In this document: in pieces, positions 1-5,496 of the stretch
How positions within the stretch are numbered: the stretch's first letter is position 1
How the letters are laid out: each line of letters begins with the position of its first letter
Source of the DNA: Verrucomicrobiota bacterium
Lineage (GTDB): Bacteria > Verrucomicrobiota > Verrucomicrobiia > Limisphaerales > AV2
Direction: 5' to 3'
Assembly (NCBI GenBank): GCA_003218935.1
Contig: QHPA01000357.1
Location: 1-7,103 of the forward strand
DNA length: 7,103 bases
Made by a program: the position numbers and the translations under genes
The notes under the pieces: generated by a model
Seen by the model: only the letters and a program-made list of their open reading frames with translations
The model's database searches: none
Told to the model about the DNA's origin: nothing

Positions 1-1
1 C

Positions 2-3000
2 ATCCACGTGACCAACAGCGTCGTCGTGCCGGCGGGGGCCATTCTCTCCATTCAACCGGGCACGGTGGTGCTGCTGTCGGCAGGCGCTTCCATCACTGGA
101 ACCAACTCGACGATCAATGCCACGGGCACGGCCGGTAACGGGATTTATTTCTTGCCGGCCGACGGCACGACAGTGTGGGGCGGATTGACGGTCAGCGGCA
201 CGAGCGGAACTCTTCTGCTGCAACACGTCGAAACCATCGCCGGTCACATCGAACTCTTTGACGGAGCGGTGGGGACGCTGGAAGACAGTTACTTTCATGA
301 TTATGAAGTGAGCAGCCCGGCGATCATTCACACGCTGGGCCTGCCCGATCGCGTGACGTTGAATCTGCGGAGGTGCCACGTCGCGCACTATTATGAAGTG
401 TTGAGTCAATATGGGACGAACCATATCGAAGATTGCCTGCTCGAATATCAGGGCAACAGCGGCGATGGAATTGACTTCGACGCCGGCCAGCCCGGTTCTT
501 ATATCCGTCGCTGCACCGTGCGTCGCGGTTTGCTGTTCAACACCGACGCGCTGGACATGGGCGAGTACGGGGGGACGGGCGAGGGCTCCCGCGGCATATT
601 GATCGACTCTTGCCTGCTCCGCGATTTCGTGGACAAGGGAGTCTCGATGGGCGTCGGCGTGGATGTGACAGTCACCAACACGCTGATTTTCAACGTGGAC
701 ACCGGCGTCGCGGTGAAGGACAACTCCGTCGCCGGCATCTACAATTGCACAATTGCCAACAACAACTTTGGCTATCGCTGCTACAACAAAGCCGATCCTG
801 CCTCTCCGAGCGGCGGCGGTCACATCACGAACTCGTTCAATAACGTTCTCTGGAACAACGGCGTCACGCTTTCACTGTCCAACGGTTCCACGCTCACGGC
901 AGCTTATTCCGATTTTCAAGGCACGAATTATCCCGGCGCCGGGAACATCGGTAACGACCCGCTGTTCCTCAACGCCGCGGCGCACGATTATCGCGTCGCC
1001 GCCAATTCACCGACCCTCGGCGCCGGTCTGGCCGGCGCAAATATAGGTGTGACCTTTCCAGTCGGCGGAATTCCCGGGGCGCCTTTTGCCCTCGCCGCCC
1101 TCGGCTCGAGCACAAATCCAGTCGCGCTCACCTGGGTCGATGACGCGGACAACGAAGACGCCTTTGTGATTGAACATTCAACCGACGGGGCGACCTGGCA
1201 GACTTTGGCGACGGTCGGTCCCAACGTTACCAACTACACGGACAGCAACGCGGTCCAGGGACAGAAATACTATTATCGCGTCAAAGCGGCGAACAGTTCG
1301 GGCGATTCCGCTTACTCCAATATCGCCGGCGGCACGCGCCAGTCCCCGCAGGTGTTTGTGGGCGGGGCCATCACCGCCGACACGATCTGGAATTCCGGCG
1401 TGCATTATGTCGTGACCAATTCCGTCACGGTCGAGCGTGGCGTGACCTTGACGGTCCAGCCCGGCGCTCTCGTTTGTTTCGACACAGGGCAGGGGATGAC
1501 CGTGGCCGACGGCGGCCGCTTGCTCGCTGAAGGCACGACGAACGCGCCGATTCTCTTCACGCGCGCGCCCGGAGCCGCCGGTAACTGGGGCAATATTACC
1601 ATCAACGGCGCCGTAGGATCGCCAGAGACGCGCATCGCCTGGGCGCAGTTCGAGTTCAACGCCAACAACTCCGGCACGCCGTGTATTGAGGTAAATACCG
1701 GCGCGGTCTATCTCGATCACCTGATCTTCGAGAACACAGGCGCGCCTTATGTCCACGTGGACGAGGCTTCCTTCACCATCAGCCACTGCTATTTTCCTGC
1801 CGCCACCGCCCCGTTTGAGCCGTGCCATGGCACGCGTGGTGTCCGGAGCGACGGCCACGGAATCTTTCTGCGCAACTTCTTCGGCAAACCGAATGGCTAC
1901 AATGATGTGGTGGATTTCACAGGAGGCAACCGGCCCGGGCAACCGATCGTGCAGTTCATTGACAATGTCGTCACCGGTGGCGACGACGACGGCTTCGATC
2001 TTGATGGCACGGACGCCTGGGTGGAGGGCAATATTTTCCTGCATCTGCACAAGAACGGCGGCACACCCGACTCCTCCAGCGCCGTGAGCGGCGGCAACTA
2101 CACGTACAGCGCGGGTGACCCCGGCGGCGTTGGCACGGAAACCTCCCAGATCACCATCATCGGCAACCTCATTTATGATTGCGACGAGGCCGCTGACGCG
2201 AAGCAAGGCAACTTCTACACCATGATCAACAACACCATTGTCCACCAGAGTCATGTGGGCGGCGTGGACACCGACGGCGCCGTCGTCATCCTCGCCGACA
2301 CCGGGACCGCCGAGGGCGCGGGAGTTTACCTCGAAGGAAACATTATCTACGACGCGGAAAAACTCACACGCAACGCGACGACCGCTGTTGTGACCTTCAC
2401 CAACAACCTCATGCCTTTTGCCTGGAACGGCCCCGGCGGCAACAACTCCAGCAGCGAGCCGCTGCTCAAACACATCCCGCAGCTTTCGGAAACCTTTTTC
2501 ACCAATTGGGCGGACGCGCAGGTCATGCGCGATTGGTTCAGCCTCCTGCCCGGTTCGCCGGCGGCAGGCGCCGGGCCGAACGGAACCGATAAAGGCGGCG
2601 TAATCCCGCTCGGAGCATCGGTTTCCGGCGAACCGCGCGGCACGGTCAGCCAGACCAGCGCCACATTGGCAGTTGGCGTGAATCGCACCGGCGACGGCAT
2701 CCCGACGGCCGGCTGGCCCAACGGTTCCGGTTACACGCAGTACAAATGGCGGCTCGACACCAACGCGTGGAGTGCGGAGACATCCATTGCCACGCCGATC
2801 TCACTCTCCGGACTGCCGGACGGTCCGCACTTCGTCGAAGTGATTGGCAGGAACGACACGGGCTCTTACCAGAACGACCCCGTGTTCGAGGAGGATGCGG
2901 TGATCACGCGCTCGCGCACCTGGACAGTGCAGACGGGCGCTGCGCCGATCATTACCAGACAGCCAGTTTCCCAGACCGTCAACGCGGGCGCAGACGTCAC

Positions 3001-3418
3001 CTTCACCGTAGCTGCGACCGGCGCCGCGCCGCTGTTCTATCAGTGGCGCGCGGGTTGGTTGCCCGGCGACATCCCCGGCGCGACAAACGATACGCTGGTG
3101 CTGACCAACGTGCAGCCCGCAGTCGCCGGCAATTATCGGGTCGTCGTCAGCAACGCTGCCGGGTCCGTCATGAGCGACATCGCCGTCCTGACTGTGGTCG
3201 CGCCACCGGTCATCGCGAGCGTGGGCTTCGACGGGACGAAGGTGTCTTTCACTTTTAGCAGTGCCAGCAACATCGTTTACACGGTCGAATACAAGGATTC
3301 TCTGAGCGATCGGGCCTGGACAACGTTGACCATTGTCAGCGGCGACGGGAGCCCGGCGACCATCACGGACTTCCCGGTCAATTCGCCCAGCCGTTTTTAC
3401 CGCGTGCGCGTCCAATGA
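2..3418 (+). CDS. Giant modular beta-helix / FN3 / Ig-like surface protein (5' end outside window)
   Basis: This is probably a secreted or surface-anchored structural or adhesive protein; no enzyme active site is visible. The frame is open from the left edge (codons ATC, CAC, then GTG at 8), and the first residues already sit inside a beta-helix repeat, so GTG 8 is unlikely to be the true start. Numbering from GTG 8: beta-helix block 1 about 1-350; FN3 about 356-445 (TWVDDADNEDAFVIEHS, then YYYRVKAANSSG); beta-helix block 2 about 446-870; a beta-rich segment about 875-975 (YKWRLD, LSGLPDGPHFVEVIGRND); an Ig-like domain about 979-1064 (QPVSQTVNAGADVTF, FYQWR, AGNYRVVVSNAAG); and a C-terminal domain about 1066-1136 ending RFYRVRVQ, a common ending in Verrucomicrobiota proteins. 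The stop is TGA at 3416-3418. From memory, block 2 and the segment after it resemble the C-terminal parts of verrucomicrobial CotH/lamin-tail proteins. If so, the missing N-terminus may carry those domains, but that is inference only. Confidence 0.92.
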   Translation: MHVTNSVVVPAGAILSIQPGTVVLLSAGASITGTNSTINATGTAGNGIYFLPADGTTVWGGLTVSGTSGTLLLQHVETIAGHIELFDGAVGTLEDSYFHDYEVSSPAIIHTLGLPDRVTLNLRRCHVAHYYEVLSQYGTNHIEDCLLEYQGNSGDGIDFDAGQPGSYIRRCTVRRGLLFNTDALDMGEYGGTGEGSRGILIDSCLLRDFVDKGVSMGVGVDVTVTNTLIFNVDTGVAVKDNSVAGIYNCTIANNNFGYRCYNKADPASPSGGGHITNSFNNVLWNNGVTLSLSNGSTLTAAYSDFQGTNYPGAGNIGNDPLFLNAAAHDYRVAANSPTLGAGLAGANIGVTFPVGGIPGAPFALAALGSSTNPVALTWVDDADNEDAFVIEHSTDGATWQTLATVGPNVTNYTDSNAVQGQKYYYRVKAANSSGDSAYSNIAGGTRQSPQVFVGGAITADTIWNSGVHYVVTNSVTVERGVTLTVQPGALVCFDTGQGMTVADGGRLLAEGTTNAPILFTRAPGAAGNWGNITINGAVGSPETRIAWAQFEFNANNSGTPCIEVNTGAVYLDHLIFENTGAPYVHVDEASFTISHCYFPAATAPFEPCHGTRGVRSDGHGIFLRNFFGKPNGYNDVVDFTGGNRPGQPIVQFIDNVVTGGDDDGFDLDGTDAWVEGNIFLHLHKNGGTPDSSSAVSGGNYTYSAGDPGGVGTETSQITIIGNLIYDCDEAADAKQGNFYTMINNTIVHQSHVGGVDTDGAVVILADTGTAEGAGVYLEGNIIYDAEKLTRNATTAVVTFTNNLMPFAWNGPGGNNSSSEPLLKHIPQLSETFFTNWADAQVMRDWFSLLPGSPAAGAGPNGTDKGGVIPLGASVSGEPRGTVSQTSATLAVGVNRTGDGIPTAGWPNGSGYTQYKWRLDTNAWSAETSIATPISLSGLPDGPHFVEVIGRNDTGSYQNDPVFEEDAVITRSRTWTVQTGAAPIITRQPVSQTVNAGADVTFTVAATGAAPLFYQWRAGWLPGDIPGATNDTLVLTNVQPAVAGNYRVVVSNAAGSVMSDIAVLTVVAPPVIASVGFDGTKVSFTFSSASNIVYTVEYKDSLSDRAWTTLTIVSGDGSPATITDFPVNSPSRFYRVRVQ

Positions 3419-3457
3419 TTCGCACCAGGCCGCCCGCGTTGTGATGTTCGGTGAGAC

Positions 3458-4231
3458 TTGGTTTTGGGTGGAAGTCGAGTTTACTCTGCGGGTGTGGCTC
3501 GACCCAAAGCTATCGAACTGCCCGACGGCACGATCATTCCCATTCTTTACGAAGACCGCGCCGTGCTCGCCATTGACAAGCCGGCCGGCTGGATACTCGC
3601 GCCAGAGTCGTGGGACAGGACCAGCCGCAACCTGCATCTGGCGCTGATCTCCGGCGTCAAAGGTGGCGATTTCTGGGCGCGTTCGCGCAACCTGAAATTC
3701 CTCCGTTTCGTTCATCGCCTCGACGCCGACACAAGCGGAGTTTTGTTGCTCGTGAAAAATCCGGGCGCCGCGCCGGCCTACAGCCGGTTGTTCGCGACGC
3801 GCCGCGTGGAAAAGATTTACCTGGCCGTCGTGCAGGGAGTGCCGAAGCAGCAAAACTGGGTTTGCCGGCTCAAACTCGCGTCGCGTCGGGATGAAGTCGG
3901 GCGAATGAAAACGGACCGGCGACGGGGAAAGGAGGCGGAAACACTGTTCCGCGTTCTGCAAACCAACCGCGATAGAGCGCTCATCGAAGCCAGGCCGCTG
4001 ACGGGCCGCACGCATCAAATTCGCGTTCACCTGGCCGAATCCGGCCATCCGGTTCTGGGTGACGTGCTCTACGGCCCGGTTTCCGACAACCCGCAACCCG
4101 CAACCGGCAACCGCCCGCCCGCTTCGCTGGCTTTGCGCGCCGTTTCATTGGCTTATCACGATCCGTTTCACAAGCGGACTATCCGAATTGACGCCCCCGT
4201 CACGGAATTCTGTCAGAGGTTTGGCTTCTAG
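3458..4231 (+). CDS. RluA-family RNA pseudouridine synthase
   Basis: The enzyme isomerises specific uridines in rRNA or tRNA to pseudouridine in the cytoplasm. Numbering from TTG 3458 (257 codons): the N-terminal strand LPDGTIIPILYEDRAVLAIDKPAGW at about 21-45 is typical of the family. HRLDADTSG at 86-94 is the catalytic motif, with Asp89 as the expected nucleophile. LTGRTHQIRVHL at 181-192 followed by GHPVLGDVLYG is the conserved C-terminal signature. No S4 RNA-binding domain precedes the catalytic domain, so it belongs to the short forms. The start is uncertain. An in-frame TGA at 3452-3454 limits it to TTG 3458 or GTG 3494, and neither has a good Shine-Dalgarno sequence; GTG 3494 would still keep the whole catalytic fold. 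The gene lies 39 bases after the previous stop in the same direction, so co-transcription is possible. The linker at about 208-221 is encoded by a heptamer repeat. The target uridine cannot be told from the sequence. Confidence 0.95.
   Translation: MVLGGSRVYSAGVARPKAIELPDGTIIPILYEDRAVLAIDKPAGWILAPESWDRTSRNLHLALISGVKGGDFWARSRNLKFLRFVHRLDADTSGVLLLVKNPGAAPAYSRLFATRRVEKIYLAVVQGVPKQQNWVCRLKLASRRDEVGRMKTDRRRGKEAETLFRVLQTNRDRALIEARPLTGRTHQIRVHLAESGHPVLGDVLYGPVSDNPQPATGNRPPASLALRAVSLAYHDPFHKRTIRIDAPVTEFCQRFGF
4087..4114 (+). repeat. Four tandem heptamers (CAACCCG-type) inside the pseudouridine synthase gene
   Basis: Four back-to-back 7-base units are visible: CAACCCG (4087-4093), CAACCCG (4094-4100), CAACCGG (4101-4107) and CAACCGC (4108-4114), followed by more CCGC-rich sequence. 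They encode a proline/asparagine-rich linker (DNPQPATGNRP) between the conserved LYG strand and the last beta-strands of the enzyme. Because 7 is not a multiple of 3, gain or loss of one unit would shift the frame. Confidence 0.85.
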
Positions 4232-4617
4232 CTTATCGCGGCGCGTTGGCCGACACAATTTGCCTGTGGGTCGCGATCAGCGGCAGATTTGTTCGAGCAC
4301 ATACGTCGGACTTTAGAACAGCCCTGCCGGGCTTCAGGCGCCGCCGGTTTTTCCTTTACAATGTTTGACACTCAGGCAGCAATGGGGTGGCACCCAACAA
4401 CGAACCGCTTCCAGTGCGCGCTGGTATTGCGGACACCAGGTCGCTGAAGCCGCCCTCTGGCGGGTCCGCCCAGGTCAGTCGCAAGTTGGCAAGTGTCGAA
4501 CGCGTCGTGAACGATGGCATGGACACCACACCTCATCGGCAGGTGGACGGACGTACCCTTTTCTGCTCAGCGAGCGGTCTTTCGATCCACGCAACCCTTA
4601 ACCTCAGTCAAGCTCCT
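4232..4617. other. Intergenic stretch with no supported gene
   Basis: This is roughly 386 bases between the pseudouridine synthase stop and the chosen start of the next gene. The reading frame of the downstream gene stays open back to GTG 4387, with an in-frame TGA at 4366-4368. The encoded extension (PNNEPLPVRAGIADTRSL and onward) looks like no family I know and would put the signal peptide far from the N-terminus, so I treat it as leader DNA. Apart from the weak terminator-like element at 4321-4357 and an isolated TTGACA at 4365-4370, I see nothing definite here. Confidence 0.5.
4321..4357 (+). terminator. Possible weak intrinsic terminator downstream of the pseudouridine synthase
   Basis: A GC-rich stretch that can form a short stem (GCCC/GGGC at 4321-4332, or GCCGG with CCGGT) is followed directly by TTTTTCCTTT at 4348-4357. 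The stems are only 4-5 pairs and they compete with each other, and the element lies about 90 bases after the stop codon. It is the only T-tract next to GC-rich pairing in this gap. This is a weak call. Confidence 0.25.
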
Positions 4618-5496
4618 ATGATAACCAGAATCCTGAAGACTACCCTGAATCGCTGGTGTATCTCCAGCGGAGTCGCAAGCGTCGCCAATCAGAAAAATGA
4701 AAAGCGATTCGAACGTGTGGCAGCCCATTTTGCGCTTCCAAAACGCCTTGGCTTGCTCGGCGCGCTCCTGGCCGGACTGCTTCCGGCCGCTGCGGGCAGC
4801 TTCAACACCGATTTCAGCTCGGACCCGGGAGGCACGTCCATCGTCAACCGTGACCAGGTCCTGATCAAAGACGGCATCTTGAAGCTGGTGGACTTGAACG
4901 ACTTGATCGATCCTGCCACGGGGCAATTCAGCGAGCAGCGTTTGCCGCTTCAAGGTTGTTACATTCTTCCTGAAATTGATCCAGGGCAGAAGGTCGCTTC
5001 TTTCACTGCCACGTTCAAAGCGCGTGTGGGCGGTGGCACCGAGAGCAGCGCGCTGGGCTTCAGCCTTGTCCTCGCCAACGACTACGACCAAACCACACCA
5101 TTCCGCGAAGGCGGCGGCGCCACGACCGGCTTAACGATTTCGTTCCTCCAGGCCTTCGGCCAGGCCGGCGTCGGTGAAGGCACCGCTGCGGGTGACGCTC
5201 CAGGCATCGTCATCAAGCAAAAGGGGCAGAAGGTGATTGCCAAACGGTTCACCGGTTTGCGAACGGACGGCCCGGGTGCGGGGCACGCCCCGGTCTTCGT
5301 GCCGGTGGAAGTGACACTTACCCCGGACGGTTTGTTGAGCGTCACCTACAATTCCAACAAAGTCTATGATAAGGGGCCATCGTGCGAGATAACTTTTGGA
5401 TCGACGATCTCTCAATCACCACCACCACCGTCAGCGGCGCGTATGTGGTCTCGATTGAGCCGCCAACGCAGAATGCCGCGCCCAACGCGGCGGTGA
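4618..5496 (+). CDS. Exported ConA/LamG-like protein, N-terminal part, frame broken near 5376
   Basis: This is the N-terminal half of a large extracellular protein. A hydrophobic signal segment (LGLLGALLAGLLPAAAG, about 4747-4797) precedes a mature start SFNTDFSSDPGG. It is followed by a beta-sandwich resembling L-type lectin or LamG domains: DGILKL, then VASFTATFKARVGGG, ALGFSLVLANDY, TGLTISF, and VEVTLTPDGLLSVTYN ending near 5355. A carbohydrate-binding role is likely but unproven. Family-like sequence ends at about VYDKG (5376); the remaining codons to TGA 5494-5496 (SPPPPSAARMWSRLSRQRR) are out-of-frame readthrough. The natural continuation lies in the -1 frame, in the next entry. The start is uncertain. 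ATG 4618 puts about 43 residues before the hydrophobic core. GTG 4717 would give a compact signal peptide (MAAHFALPKRLGLLG). GTG 4387 is the longest possibility. None has a clear Shine-Dalgarno sequence. Confidence 0.75.
   Translation: MITRILKTTLNRWCISSGVASVANQKNEKRFERVAAHFALPKRLGLLGALLAGLLPAAAGSFNTDFSSDPGGTSIVNRDQVLIKDGILKLVDLNDLIDPATGQFSEQRLPLQGCYILPEIDPGQKVASFTATFKARVGGGTESSALGFSLVLANDYDQTTPFREGGGATTGLTISFLQAFGQAGVGEGTAAGDAPGIVIKQKGQKVIAKRFTGLRTDGPGAGHAPVFVPVEVTLTPDGLLSVTYNSNKVYDKGPSCEITFGSTISQSPPPPSAARMWSRLSRQRRMPRPTRR
4717..4797 (+). other. Signal peptide coding segment
   Basis: Read from GTG 4717, the segment has a basic n-region ending PKR, a hydrophobic core LGLLGALLAGLL and a small-residue c-region PAAAG before SFNTDF. 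This fits Sec-dependent export of the LamG-like protein and supports a start closer to 4717 than to 4387. The exact cleavage site, after AAA or AAG, cannot be fixed by eye. Confidence 0.65.
5364..5384 (+). other. Frame break (frameshift or small deletion) in the LamG-like gene
   Basis: Upstream the protein-like frame has codons at positions 1 mod 3 (VTYNSNKVYDKG). Downstream the protein-like frame has codons at 0 mod 3 (RDNFWIDDLSITTTT). The downstream frame is closed by TGA 5367-5369 and TAA 5370-5372, so the switch must fall at about 5373-5385. This includes the GGGG run at 5373-5376, where one additional G would join the two frames as KGAIVRDNFWIDD. The site is not a standard X-XXY-YYZ slippery heptamer. 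Confidence 0.8.

Noticed and set aside
1178..2473. 431-codon open frame on the - strand opposite the beta-helix gene
   Set aside because: Its translation is a low-complexity V/G/A/R/D mixture with no domain pattern, as expected for the antisense shadow of a GC-rich gene. The + strand frame has clear domains throughout.
2801..4096. Second 431-codon open frame on the - strand
   Set aside because: It runs antisense across two clearly different + strand genes and the gap between them, and is rich in R, H and D with no recognisable motif. The equal length to the other antisense frame is a coincidence.
4235..4277. ATCGCG/CGCGAT inverted repeat just after the pseudouridine synthase stop
   Set aside because: It is a six-pair stem with a loop of about 31 bases, only weak inner pairing (CACA/TGTG) and no T-tract. 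It is not convincing as a terminator or structured RNA.
4365..4370. TTGACA as a -35 promoter box for the LamG-like gene
   Set aside because: There is no TATAAT-like -10 at 16-18 bases downstream (the sequence there is around TGGCAC), so a sigma-70 promoter is not supported.
4697..4740. ATG at 4697 (AAAAATGAAAAGC) as the start of the LamG-like gene
   Set aside because: It looks like a typical start for an exported protein but is in a different frame from the signal peptide core, so using it would need an extra indel for which there is no direct evidence.
5364..5380. Programmed -1 ribosomal frameshift at the frame break
   Set aside because: The zero-frame context T-AAG-GGG does not fit the X-XXY-YYZ rule: slipping Lys AAG back by one gives TAA. 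No clear downstream pseudoknot was seen by eye.
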